Source: Anastatus disparis
Lineage: Eukaryota; Arthropoda; Insecta; Hymenoptera; Eupelmidae
DNA length: 64,000 bases
Reading direction: 5' to 3'
Assembly: GCA_017163975.1 (NCBI GenBank)
Contig: JAFFSR010000351.1
Coordinates: forward strand, 3,803,501-3,867,500
The translations under genes and the position numbers were made by a program. Under the pieces are notes generated by a model. That model made no database searches and had not been told where the DNA came from. It saw nothing but the letters and a program-made list of their open reading frames with translations. Shown in pieces: positions 1 to 10,920 of this stretch (position 1 is its first letter; each line of letters starts with the position of its first letter).

Positions 1-159
1 TCCTAAGAAATATTGCGCAGTGCAGTTCCCTTTTTTCATTTGAAAAGAAAACAGTTACATCCGGTGATTGGTGTAAACAATTGATAAATAATTGCGTAAT
101 TTTTTTATCATAAAAGAACTTTACAGAAGTTTTATTTATCAATGCAAAATAATTTAAGC

Positions 160-161
<2 letters not shown>
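1..161. repeat. Left inverted terminal repeat of Polinton A
   Basis: The first ~161 bases match the reverse complement of 14232-14394, from the tip tcctaagaaatattgcgcag through the shared block containing acatccggtgattgg and down to the ttaagcta block. Both arms lead into an (AT)n tract. The repeat may extend left of the window. Confidence 0.93.

Positions 162-216
<55 letters not shown>
162..216. repeat. (AT)n microsatellite inside left terminus
   Basis: Uninterrupted AT dinucleotides. A matching (AT)n tract lies at the equivalent place beside the right terminal repeat (14101-14150), so the tract is probably an ancient part of the terminus. Confidence 0.9.
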
Positions 217-219
<3 letters not shown>

Positions 220-225
220 AAAATT

Positions 226-716
226 AAGAAGAAAAAAATTTCAAAATGGCGGAAATTTAAAAATTTTATTACGTATATAGGTAGATCACCCATCAAACTC
301 ATTTCATTCGAGTCTTTAAAAATTTCGTCCGTTTTTCACTAGGACCAACAGTTTTCAAGATATTTCAAAGTCAAAATTTTTAAATTTCAAAACTCGATAT
401 CTCGAAAACTATTGCTTCTAGAGGGGTGCAATTTTCATAAATGTGTATCTTGCAAGTCCCTTTATGTATTAACGCAAAAAAATTAATATCTAAAAAAAAA
501 AATTTCAAAATGGCGGAAATTTAAAAATTTTATTATGTATATAGGTAGATCATCCATTAAAGTCATTTCATTCGAGTTTAAAAATTTCGTCCGTTTTTCG
601 CTAGGACTAATAGTTTTCGAGATATTTCAAAATCAAAATTTTCAAATTTCAAAACTTGATATCTCGAAAACTATTGCTCCTAGACGGGTGCAATTTTCAT
701 AAATACTCATCCTTTA
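226..716. repeat. Two tandem ~264-bp direct repeats
   Basis: A block containing aaaatggcggaaatttaaaa is repeated with a period of 264 bases (first near 239, second near 503). Both copies contain the near-palindromic stretch around gatatctcgaaaactattgc. No protein signal. It is subterminal non-coding DNA of Polinton A. Confidence 0.85.
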
Positions 717-754
717 GTCTTCTTTATTTATTATTACATTTTATTTTATAACGT

Positions 755-1035
755 CATTCCAAGAAATATTGCGCAACATTTCGTAAGACCTTTAATTTTG
801 CTAGAAATTACGTATTGAAACGTAATTTCAAGAAATATTGCGCAACATTTCGTAATTCCATGAAATATTGTGCAACATTTCGTAATTCATTGTGCAACAT
901 TTCGTAAGACCTTTGATCTTGCTAGAAATTGCGTATTAAAACGTAATTCCAAGAAATATTGCGCAGTAATTCATAATCGATCTTTCTTTCATTTGAAAAG
1001 TAAACAACTACATCCGGTGATTCATAATTCTAGGA
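755..1035. repeat. Subterminal copies of the Polinton tip sequence
   Basis: The tip word aagaaatattgcgca recurs at about 761, 829 and 951, with a weaker copy near 869, several of them followed by acatttcgtaa. The last copy (about 948-1022) also repeats the following parts of the terminus (catttgaaaag, then acatccggtgatt). This looks like internal duplication of the terminal repeat. A role as replication or terminal-protein sites would be inference. Confidence 0.75.
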
Positions 1036-1096
1036 AAAAAACTGTGTAATGATTCATGATTGACCTTTTTAGAATTTTTACGACGCAATTCGTCAC

Positions 1097-1133
1097 TATA
1101 AAAGGAAAGATAAACAGCCCCATTACTCAGTAT
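1097..1133 (+). promoter_or_regulatory. Core promoter of Polinton A polymerase
   Basis: TATAAAAGG starts at 1097 and an ACTCAGTAT initiator has its A at 1129, 32 bases later. It lies about 50 bases before the chosen polymerase ATG (1182), which supports that start over one further upstream. Confidence 0.7.
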
Positions 1134-1181
1134 TTGTCTGAACTTGAAACAATTCACAATTCTAGGAGTTATAAGAAAATT

Positions 1182-4100
1182 ATGTCAGCATACGAGTGCA
1201 AAGAGCTTGTAGGTACTATGCTGCAAGCATATACTCTTCTGGCAAAAGGAGAGAATAGTCTCGAAGAAATCCTTATGTGGATTGATTATAACCGTAAAAA
1301 TTTAAGACTCTTAAAATTACTTTCACATAGAAATGGTGTAAGTGTTCGAAAAACAAAAGTTTATAGCAACTATTGCCTTACTCAAAGGTGTTCAAAATAA
1401 ATTAAAGTATTTGTTGAAATGTGGTAAAGGTGTAGTGCAAAGACGCAAGAGACGAAGTGATAGAGTGAAATGGGAGGAACTAGAAGCTGTATTTAACGAA
1501 CGTATTAGATCGGGACTGATAATTAATTTAAAAAATAAAACATTCTTCAATTTACGAATGATTCACTCCATTTATTTACAGCACGTGTAAGAAATATGTT
1601 GAGGAAACAAAATGCTGTAAAAGTGTACGTTGTGTTAGCAGCAGAATATATTTTAACCAAACCGACTGAAGTAATAAGTGAAACTAAGTATTTCAACGCA
1701 AAGGCTGAACCAATTTTCCAAACAACAAATTTAAAAGAATGGTTTATGGAAAATGTACGTAAGCCTATACAAGTCGATATGGAAGAATTCCAAGGAAAAG
1801 ATTCAGGCTGGACATTACGTTCAATAATTAATATGTGTATCCATACACACAAGTATAACCCAATGAGAGGTAGTTCGTTCATTGAACTACCTCGTGCTAT
1901 TAAAAACAAACATGCTTGTGTTAATGTTGAGAATTTTGATGATGAATGCTTCAAATGGGCCGTTCTCTCAGCACTACATCCAGCAAATACACATTTAAAC
2001 AGAGTAGCCACATATGAAAAATACAAAAATGAATTAAATTTCGAAGGTATACCATTTCCAGTGAAACCAAAACATATTTCAAGATTCGAAAAGAAGAATA
2101 ATATTTCAATAAATGTGTTTATTTAGAAAAAACGCTCGGGAAAATTTCATATTGCTCCATTACGCATAACCAAGAACAAAATGAATACGCATATTAATTT
2201 ACTTCTTGTGCAAAACTTTCATATTGACGATGATGGTGAAGATGTGGAAAATAATTATGAGAATGTTAACAACAATTTCTACAATGTTTGGATTAAAAAT
2301 CTATCAAGACTCGTATCTATGCAAATATCAAAACATAATGGTCAAAACTATTTGTGTAACCGGTGTCTACATTACTTTCATACCAAAGCTAAACTAAATG
2401 CTCATGAACAAGACTGCTCTCAAATAAACAAATGTAGAGTTGATTTACCAGGTCTGAAAGAAAATATTTTACAATTTAAAAATTTTCATTATAAATTAAG
2501 GGCACCATTTATTATTTATGACGATTTTGAATTACTCCTCGAAAGTATGGAATATAAACGAATTTATCAGCAACATAAAGCTTTTAGTATTGGATACTAC
2601 TTTAAATGTAGCTACGATGATACACTCTCGTCTTACCGTAGCTACAGAGGTTCTCAACCAGGTTCAGTAATGCTTGCAGAGAACATTGAGACTCTTTACT
2701 GGTGTCCTATACCCATGGATAAATTAACCTACGAGCAAGAAGTTGAATTCCAAAATGCAACTATTTGTCATATATGTGATAAGTCCTTGGGAACTGACAA
2801 AGTTCACGATTATTGTCATTTAACTGGTAAATATCGAGGTCCAGCTCACGAGAAGTGTAACTTAAATTATCAGGATTCACGCTGCGTTCCAGTTGTTTTT
2901 CACAATCTCAGTGGTTATGACTCACATTTCCACATAAGAGATATTGCTCAAAATTTTTCAGTACGTGTAAGTCTTTTACCACTGAATAAAGAGCGCTTCA
3001 TATCATTTACAAAACACATTGATAGCAGTGAAATTAACTTTAAATTTATCGACTCTTTCCGTTTCATGCCATCGTCTCTGGATAAATTGTCATGTTATTT
3101 GGAGCACTATAAGATTTTACCATCTGAGTTTATTAGTAATGCGAAATATGGACCATTGACCGAAGAGAAATTCGATTTACTCAAGAGAAAAGGTGTCTTC
3201 CCATATGATTATCTGGACTCTGAGGATGAGTTGGCGATTTCTGAATTACCGACCAAAGATCAATTTTACAGCCTTTTAATTAATAGTGAAATATCGGATA
3301 AAGATTATGGACATGCTAAAAATGTCTGGAATGAATTCAATATTTTAAATTTAGGCGATTATTCAGATCTCTACTTAAAAACTGATGTGCTACTATTAGC
3401 AGAAGATTTTGAAAATTTTCGAAGTAGCTCTATTACCACTTATGGCTTAGATCCAGCACATTATTATACACTTTCTGGCTACACCTGGGATGCCATGCTT
3501 AAGTATACCAACATTAAATTGGAATTACTAACCGACATTGACATGATAATGTTCATTGAACGCGGTATTAGAGGTGGTATCAGTCAGTGCTGCAATCGTT
3601 ATTCAAAAGCCAATAACAAATACATGGATGATGCATATAATCCAGAAGAAAAATCAAAATACCTAATTTACTTTGATGTAAACAATCTTTATGGTTGGGC
3701 TATGATGCAATGCCTTCCAGCTGATGGCTTCAAGTGGATTGAAGGTGATTTTAATGAAATGGACTTTTTTGTGCCCGATGACTCACCTATCGGATACATC
3801 TTGGAAGTGGACTTGGATTATCCTCACCATATTCATGATCATCATAAAGACTTACCATTATGTTCAGTACATGAGAAACCGAAAGGCTCAACATACGAAA
3901 AGCTCATGACAACACTTGGCCCAAAGGAAAGATATGTAATACACTATAGAAATTTAAAACAAGCCTTAGACAATGGATTATAGTTGAAGAAAATTCACAG
4001 AGTGTTACAGTTTAATCAATCACCATGGCTAAAAAAGTACATAGATTTAAATAGTAATAAGAGGAAAGAAGCTAAAAATGAATTTGAAAAAATAATATAT

Positions 4101-5981
4101 AAGCTCATGAATAACGCAGTGTTTGGTAAAACTATGAAGAATGTTAGAAATAGAGTTGATGTCAGACTGGTAACCGAATGGGATGGACGCTTTGGTGCTG
4201 AAGCTCTCATCGCTTAACCAAATTTTCATAGCCAAACTATTGTAACGTTTGGCCTTTTTGCCTTGAATAGATCTTCATATCGTAGGCGTCAGACTTTTAG
4301 AGGGCGCTGCAGATGTTGATTCTCGGAGGCCAAAGTTCAAACTTACATACTAAACTAACCTAACCTTATTGAATTAATAAAATTAATAATAAGAAAAATA
4401 ATAAAGAATAAATTAAAAGAATGAAATATGAATGATCAAAAAAAAGTAATAATATTAATTAAAAGAATTAATCATAAATAAATGGTACAAAGCTAAGCTA
4501 TCCTTACGTACTAAGTGATAACGATAATGAGAGGAAGCAGGATGGGTACTGCGGACTGGTGATTAAGTTTAAACACGATACTTTTGGATTTAGACTTAAA
4601 CTATCTTTTTCTTTTATATTTATTAATAAAAACAAAAAGAATAACAAATAATTACAACGCCGATTAAATAATGCTGAATAACAAAAATAAAAATTATTAT
4701 TGTGTAATAACGTTTCGCACGTTGAAAAAGAAAAGAAAAATCTTTAGTTGTCTTCTTGACCGCTAGGTGGCGCTAATTCGTATTTATCGGCTGTAACAAA
4801 TAAAACAAAAGAAAAAGAAATACAACAGTTAATTATATAGTAATATAGACTCGGCGGATAAATTCGCGACCTACTTTATCGGCGGAGTTCGGCGCGATCG
4901 GTAACGGAGCCAGGTAAGGTAATGCAGGAGAACTAGGATGGTAACCCTCTAAACCATGAGTGGAGAAGAGGGGGGAGGCTTTTGGTCGAAGACCAACGGA
5001 GGACTCTACCCCGACCAGCGATGGTGGAGGTAGTAGCTAGGAGTCAGTGTCGGGCAATCCCACCCTTACGCTGACGGATAGATAGGATACTATGCCGGGC
5101 AATCCCACCCTTACATAGCTTAAGACAGGAGTATAGGAAAGGATAACTCCCACTGTGCCGAGCAATCCCACTCTTACACAGAGGAAGGGGAGAGAGTCTG
5201 TAGCTGGCTCAGCGGCTCGCTTATATATGCTATGGAGCTCGCTATTCCCGTTGCGGGAGTAGCGCCTCGTAGCAGCTGAGCGCAGGTACTGCGTCTAGCG
5301 CGATTTTTGAATCGTCGCACTATTCTGGATAAATATCTTGTTGCTATACAATTAGGGAAAACTAAAGTTTACATGAATAAACCTATATATATTGGACTTT
5401 GTATTCTTGACTTATCTAAGACATTAGTATATGATTTTCACTACAGTTATACGAAGAAAGAATTTGATGATCTATGTAAGTTGCTTTATACAGATACGGA
5501 TAGTTTGATATATGAAGTTCGTGATAGAGATATTTATGAAATTATTAAACGTGATATTCAAAACTTTGACACATCTGACTATCCGGTTAATAATGTTTTT
5601 AATATACCTCAAGTGAACAATAAGGTCGTTGGATTAATGAAAGATGAGTGTAATGGGCACATAATGACTGAATTTGTTGGACTACACAGTAAAATGTACA
5701 GTATACGAATAGAGGGTGAGGACAAAGTTAAAAAAGCTAAAGGTATAAAAAGCTCGGTGATTGAGAAAACAATTACATTCGATGATTATTTAAAGTGTCT
5801 ACGAAAGAATACAACAAAATACAGAACACAACGTACTATTCGCTCTCACAAGCATAAAGTGTATAGGGAATTTGAGACGAAATCAACATTAAGCCCAGAT
5901 GGTGATAAAAGATACATAGAAGATGACAAGACAGATACCTTAACTTGGGGTCATTATACAATAAAGTCAAGTCTAGAATAA
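1182..5981 (+). pseudogene. polB: Polinton A family-B DNA polymerase, broken
   Basis: Protein-primed type B polymerase that would replicate the linear element. Recognisable in order: N-terminal region, a cysteine-rich finger, exonuclease region (YDDFE near 2520, then a NLSGYDSHF-type Exo II block), an endonuclease-VII-like Cys/His block (CHICDK...DYCHLTGKYRG), DVNNLYGWAM (Pol A) and YTDTDS (Pol C) near 5490. The start at 1182 matches the start in element B and lies just downstream of a TATA/initiator pair. Breaks: a frameshift near 1345 and another near 1590, TAG at 2124-2126, TAG at 3981-3983, and a ~1.08-kb insertion (4241-5319) between the Pol B and Pol C motifs. It is not functional as it stands. 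Confidence 0.92.
4241..5319. mobile_element. Probable solo LTR inserted in the polymerase gene
   Basis: The insertion begins TGTAACG and ends CGTCGCA. It is flanked by a short duplication (CTAT, or ACTATT if the ends are drawn one or two bases differently: 4236-4241 and 5319-5324). Polymerase similarity stops at one edge and resumes at the other. TG...CA ends plus a 4-6 bp target duplication fit a solo LTR of the Gypsy or Bel/Pao kind. No coding capacity. Inside, a word like gggcaatcccacccttac occurs three times (near 5055, 5098 and 5160). Which retrotransposon it belongs to is unknown. Confidence 0.6.
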
Positions 5982-6091
5982 ATTAATTTTAATATATTAA
6001 AAATAATTGTTTAAATTATATTGTAAAATTTAAGGAATAAAAAAATAAACACTTTTAATATATGTTATATGTGTACATTTATTTCTCAATG

Positions 6092-7005
6092 CTACAAATT
6101 TGATTTATTTATCCAACTATTATGTGAATTATCAAACCCTAACCATTTTACATAAATCTGATTTCCTTGTTTTTTCAAAACTTTTTCGACTAGATAGGTA
6201 TCAGGATATTTAGCTATGAGTAACTCTTGTTCGTAGAAACCGCCTGCTATAGGCTGATCTTTATAATCTTTCAGTTTATATGTTATAGGATTGGTAGGTA
6301 TTACTTGACTTATGGTAAATATTTCCGTTGACCAATTAGGTGTATAACCCTTTTCAAATACTTGCTTGATCTTGCTCACTCGTACTTTATCACCAACTTG
6401 GAACTTTGGTATTTGAGGAATATGGTATTTGTACTTAAATATTTTGAGAACTTTAGCCTCATTTGCATGTGTAATATCCTTGGTCGCATTCTTGTTGTAC
6501 GATGTACACTATTATTGTATGTTGTAAGTAATTTCGGTAAAATATCAAGCCACTTGTAATTGCCACGTAGACTAAATTGTATCCACATTTTATTCTTCAG
6601 TGTACGATTAAAACGTTCACAGGTAGATGCTTTTAGATTGCTATATGTAGAATACAAATTAATACCATGATGCTTCATGAGATTCTCAAATGAAGAGTTG
6701 TAGAATTCTTTGCCTCGATCGGTATGCAGATTTTTTGGTATGCGACCTTCATGGAACACAGATTTCATTGCTGCAGTAACATCTTCACCAGTTTTACGTT
6801 TTATTGGTACAGCCCATTCATACTTTGAAAATATATCAATGACAGTGAGCAAGTACTTATAACCACTATTCTCTCGAGCATAAGGCTGCATATCAACCAG
6901 ATCGGCTTGCCAGGTCTCATCTTAACCGCGTATTATAAATTTACGACGTGGATAATTACATCGAGCAGGCTTATGCAGCTCTTCTACGAGTCATTCGTGC
7001 TCCAT
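6092..7005 (-). pseudogene. Polinton A chromodomain integrase, broken
   Basis: Retrovirus-type (rve) integrase that would insert the element into the host chromosome. The core with HTDRGKEF and the CERFNRTLKNKMW glutamate motif is readable, and the C-terminal chromodomain ends in KWLGFDNSHNSWINK. The ATG is placed at 7005 by comparison with the intact copy in B. Breaks: TGA at 6991-6993, TAA at 6922-6924, and frameshifts near 6475 and near 6390. It is convergent with the polymerase gene; their 3' ends are about 110 bases apart. The fibre gene ends just upstream on the same strand. Confidence 0.92.
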
Positions 7006-7015
7006 GGCTATAGAC

Positions 7016-7495
7016 TTAATGATTCTTATATTCCCGTAATTTCTGTTTTATATCCCGAATATCTAGCAGGATTTTAGCATCTTGAAGTGATTGGGCAAGA
7101 TAAATAATTAACTCATGTGATTCATGGATGTTTTTATTAACTTATTAAAATTTCTCATAGTATTCATCAATAAATTCTTGAATATTTGCATCGAAATTTT
7201 TTCTAATTTTCTCGTCATATTCGTCCTTTGACTCTTTTATTTCTAATTCCAATGCATCAAGGTTTTCTCTTAAGTCTCCAATGACTATGTATATGCTTCG
7301 AACTTGAGACGCAACCATACTTTGTAAAGTTTGTAAATAAACTGCATCATTCGATTGCTGAGGCGTGCCAACATTACATAACCTCTTATTTTCAATATCA
7401 TACTGTCCATCTTCAGTAATTTTATACCCAACACCTGGAAGACCCTGTTGACCACCAGCCTGCTGTGATTGTCGTCCGAACACGTCAACACTCAT
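7016..7495 (-). pseudogene. Polinton A fibre-like coiled-coil protein
   Basis: The chosen start is MSVDVFGR at 7495, shared with the copy in B. The N-terminus carries a short glycine/proline stretch (QQGLPGVGYK), followed by a block (DIENKRLCNVGTPQQSNDAV) that resembles the shaft-to-knob words of phage and adenovirus-type trimeric fibres; the rest is charged coiled coil. Two consecutive stops (7142-7147) end the main frame, but the same frame stays open for about 40 more codons, to 7016, just before the integrase ATG. The tail was probably once translated. Capsid spike function is inferred from position and composition. A TATA box overlapping the end of the upstream gene drives it. Confidence 0.6.
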
Positions 7496-7527
7496 CTTGC
7501 GACTAACTAGAGAAACAGCAGTGCTTT

Positions 7528-8494
7528 TCAATATATAATGTTGGCCTCACGGAGTTCTTTGATTATCGAATGAATCTTATTGGTATGACTTGGATTTCCA
7601 GCTTCTGTCTCTACCACTAATAGCCGTAAGCGACCAACTAGTTCATTGGGGTCATCCCAGTACACGTAGTCCATTTGTGTACCTTTACGAGCAATTTTGT
7701 AGCGTGGTAAGAGGCCCCTTCCACTAAACGATTTCCTCTTTCGAGCTGGAGATTTATCGAAAAATGGAGCGATATAATTTTTAAATTTGTTACTTTTTAG
7801 TTTACGAAGTGATCCATCAGCTTGATAATTCTTTCTATATGCATTCGTTATTTCAACAATTTTTCGATCATTTCTCAAATCATCTTCGGTAATAAGTTTT
7901 TCATCTGGCTGTTTTCGAAACAATAATTCTAGTAAGCCTACAATTTTTGGATATTGCGTGTCAAGTACGACCACATAGTCTTTCTCGAAATTTATTAGTG
8001 AATCACCCATCATCATCATCCTACCCATTTTACGAACTCCATAGATATTATCTAGATATGATTTTTGATTTTTTCGAAACATCTAAAGATATTTATTGGT
8101 AAGCGAATTCGTTTTGCTTCCATCATTATCGTCATCATCGTCGTCAGTTTCACTTTCTGCAGCTATCTCGAAACTTGTTTCAGCTGGACGTATTGTATCG
8201 TCAACATTTTCATTTACAATTCGCCTATCATCGGAAATGTATCCATCTTCAGAGGGGTGCTCATTTTCGAATAAATCGTGCTCTGTTTTATCTTTCGATT
8301 CGAAATTTTTCTTATTTATTTCAGATATGTTTTAGAAGTTTTTCAAGTGGATCAACAACAGATTTCAATGTTCCACTGAAAGCCTTTTCGAAATCGGCTT
8401 CACCCTGTTTCAATAGCTTGTGTTTACGTTTGATTGCCTCTCTAGATTTTACAATCGGATGGAGAATATTTTTTTCACGTTGAAAATTCGCCCC
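7528..8494 (-). pseudogene. DUF8207-like Polinton protein A
   Basis: Three parts: an N-terminal basic helix (about 8340-8494, with KRKHKLLKQG and VVDPLEKLL), an acidic serine/aspartate-rich linker, and a C-terminal conserved domain beginning with YGVRK and ending in WDDPNELVGRLRLL plus a terminal Tyr. I recall the C-terminal domain as the uncharacterised DUF8207 family of insect transposon proteins; that label is from memory. The initiator appears mutated (GGG at 8492-8494 where B has ATG). There is a frameshift near 8335 and a TAG near 8084. It sits between ATPase and fibre in both elements, so a virion or packaging role is plausible but unproven. Confidence 0.65.
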
Positions 8495-8536
8495 GTTGAC
8501 TGTTTAAGATTCTACAATGTACTACTTGATTTGTAC

Positions 8537-9238
8537 TCAACTTCCTATATTTATTAGAAAACAGTCAAAACCTCTCCGATAACGACCAGCATTCAGCTCA
8601 CTTTCTTTGTCAAATGTGAGAAATGCATATTTACAATTTCCCCAGCACGACAAACACAAGTCCTTGAATTGTATATATAACATATCAGAATTCACGTGAT
8701 CATTATATATGTGCTTGAGATTCATATCATCTTGTCTAAATATTACCAGTAAATTTACATTGTCTCGAACTAAATGTTTAGGTACATGAGCATAAGACTG
8801 ACAAAGATAGAAACAATCTACATTTTTATGTCTACCCATACAGAAAAATGCTCTTATATTGTCTTGCTTTTCACAAGCCACATCGTCAAACACCATTATG
8901 GAATTTGGGCGAACGTCTTGGGGAGCTACTATAGCTTCGTGATCACTGAATGGATAATATTGTATACCTTTTATTGGCTTTAGAAGTTCCTCGAGAAACT
9001 TGTACTTTGGCTGATAAAGCGATTTTGAATATACGTAAACGTTTTCAAATTTCAATCCATTTACGTGTGTTATAAGACTAAGCAATGTATTAGTTTTACC
9101 ACAGCCTGAGGGACCACAAAACACAGCTCGTATACTGTCGGGTGATAATTCTCCATAACGTTTTTGTGACGTTTGTTGCTGCATAATAGTATCAAAATTC
9201 GATACTGGTAATTTGACACTTTGTGGCTGGAAATCCAT
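8537..9238 (-). CDS. Polinton A DNA-packaging ATPase
   Basis: FtsK/HerA-type (A32-like) ATPase that would drive genome packaging into capsids. Walker A is GPSGCGKTN; Walker B is SIMVFDDVACE. The frame is open over the whole length (233 codons), similar to the 234-residue copy in B and normal for Polintons. Start chosen at 9238 (MDFQPQSVKLP) because it aligns with the start in B and lies 29 bases after the predicted initiator. Divergent from the protease gene and sharing a compact bidirectional promoter. It is one of the few genes of A without an internal stop. Confidence 0.93.
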   Translation of the reverse strand: MDFQPQSVKLPVSNFDTIMQQQTSQKRYGELSPDSIRAVFCGPSGCGKTNTLLSLITHVNGLKFENVYVYSKSLYQPKYKFLEELLKPIKGIQYYPFSDHEAIVAPQDVRPNSIMVFDDVACEKQDNIRAFFCMGRHKNVDCFYLCQSYAHVPKHLVRDNVNLLVIFRQDDMNLKHIYNDHVNSDMLYIQFKDLCLSCWGNCKYAFLTFDKESELNAGRYRRGFDCFLINIGS

Positions 9239-9264
9239 GTTCACTGTTTGCTTTTTCACAGCCG

Positions 9265-9313
9265 ACTGATCGCAATACTATAAATAAATCATTTATATAG
9301 ATGCGAGCTCAGT
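9265..9313. promoter_or_regulatory. Bidirectional core promoter, ATPase / protease (A)
   Basis: Forward: TATAAATAAA at 9279, CTCAGTACT initiator with A at 9311 (32 bases). Reverse: TATATAAAT with its first T at 9299, GATCAGTCG initiator with A at 9267 (32 bases). The two TATA boxes interleave, so each lies within the other's transcribed side. Confidence 0.75.
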
Positions 9314-9342
9314 ACTCAATCAACCATCAAAGTGTAAGGATC

Positions 9343-10875
9343 ATGATTATGCACAAGCGAAAATAAGATGGGCGTGGTCTCGTAAACACTCTTATCAATA
9401 AGCTTTCATTTGAACTTTATTTACCAGGCTATCAATCCTGCGGGCCTGGAACCAAATTAGCAAAACGTCTTGCTCGCGGTGATCCTGGAATCAATCCACT
9501 CGGTGCAGCCTGCAAAGAGCACGATATCGCTTACTCACAGAATCGTGAGAACATCGAAGCGAGAAATGCTGCAGATCGAGTATTAGCGGAAAAAGCTTGG
9601 CAACGAGTTTGGGCTAAAGATTTAGGTATTGGTGAGAAGGCTGCTGCCTACGCCATTACAAACGCCATGAAAGTAAAATCAAAACTTGGAATGGGTCTGA
9701 AGAATGATAAGAAAAAGAAAAAGCCAACCATGGCTCTATCGAGGGTGGTTAAAGCTGCATCCAAGTCTTCAATACCGAATACCGATGCTCGTAAAGTCAT
9801 TCATACAGCTTCAAAGAGTGCTCGTATAGCCATTAAAAAAGCTGGCAGTAAAAAGAATATTCGAATTTCACGCGTTCTACCAGTACCATCGAAAGTCGGT
9901 GGATTTTTACCATTTTTAATACCACTCTTTGCTGGTTTGAGTGCTACGGACGCATTAGCAGGTGGCGCTGCTGGTATAGCAAAAGCTGTGAACGATGCTA
10001 GCGCCGCGAAACAACAACTTAAAGAAAGTCAACGTCATAACAAAACAATGGAGGCTATTGCTCTCGGTAAAGGTCTTTATTTGAAACCACACAAAAAAGG
10101 CTATGATATTCATTTGAAGCCCTACAAAAAGGGAGGTATAAATAAAAAAAAAAGCTTCGATGTAAAACTTCCTAAAAGATCTCTAACTGATGTTGATTTA
10201 ATGAAATACGCTCAAATATTGAATATTCCACATTTTCGTGGGGTTTTCATGCGAAACGCTCTACCAACTAGTGGACCACATTACCGAGAATCGGTAATGA
10301 TCAATCTGGATGATAAGAGCGGATCAGGCACTCATTGGGTAGCTCACCGCAAACGCGGCAACGATGTCGTGTATTTTAATAGCTTTGGGGACTTACAACC
10401 ACCCTCAGATCTTATGAAATATCTCAAAGTTAAGAATATTAAGAGAAGGTCACGTGTCTCTTTCCTTTTCTAATCAAAACTTTGAGTTTTTTACACGAAC
10501 TAACAGCTTTAGCCAAAAATGAAGAGAAAGCCGCATCTCGTAATAAAAAAAGCAATATTTTCTTTGATAAGAAAGAATTAATTTTATTGCTTCGTTTTCA
10601 AGAAAACCTTGAAAAACTTAAATCATAGAGGTTAGGGTCGACAATTTGGTTTTTCAAGGTTTTCTTGAGAACGAAGCAATAAAATTAATTTTTTCTTACC
10701 AAAGAAAATATTGCTTTTTTTGATACAAGAATTTTTTGTAAAAAAATCATTTCTTTGATTAGAAAAGGACAGAGATACGTGACCTCCTCTTAAGTATAAT
10801 CATGAGAGATATCAAAATTATGATACTTACGAATGTGGACATCTATGTTTAAAATTTCTAAGTAGAAACTTATAA
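9343..10875 (+). pseudogene. PLA2 domain + adenain-type protease fusion (A), split by MITE
   Basis: Start at 9343 matches B. The N-terminus has a parvovirus-VP1-like phospholipase A2 signature (CGPGTKLAKRL, then ACKEHDIAYSQ). A basic stretch and a glycine-rich hydrophobic segment (GGFLPFLIPLFAGLSA) follow, then the cysteine protease with GTHWVAHRK and, after the insertion, ECGHLCLKFL. Breaks: TAA at 9364-9366 and a 347-bp MITE at 10443-10789, after which the frame resumes exactly. The position of the catalytic acid, YFDSF in B, reads YFNSF here, an Asp-to-Asn change expected to damage catalysis. Confidence 0.9.
10443..10789. mobile_element. Hairpin MITE, TTAA-flanked (piggyBac-type)
   Basis: 347 bp, almost a perfect palindrome, flanked by TTAA at 10439-10442 and 10790-10793. 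Terminal repeat starts GAGAAGGTCACGTG and reaches a second conserved block ccttttctaatcaaa. Related copies lie at 18969-19349 and about 57350-57656. No coding capacity; it would need a piggyBac-type transposase in trans. Confidence 0.9.
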
Positions 10876-10905
10876 ATGAGTGTACATTGGTGAATCAACG
10901 TCAGT
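10871..10905 (+). promoter_or_regulatory. Core promoter of penton gene (A)
   Basis: TATAAAT starts at 10871 and overlaps the stop codon of the protease gene (TAA 10873-10875). The CGTCAGTAG initiator has its A at 10903, 32 bases on and 18 bases before the penton ATG. Confidence 0.7.
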
Positions 10906-10920
10906 AGCGTTCGAGCAGTC

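Noticed and set aside
1547..2026. 159-codon reverse frame opposite the A polymerase
   Set aside because: Shadow of the conserved forward polymerase frame.
4349..4370. Telomeric TTAGG repeats (ctaacctaacc)
   Set aside because: Only two units inside a probable LTR; chance occurrence.
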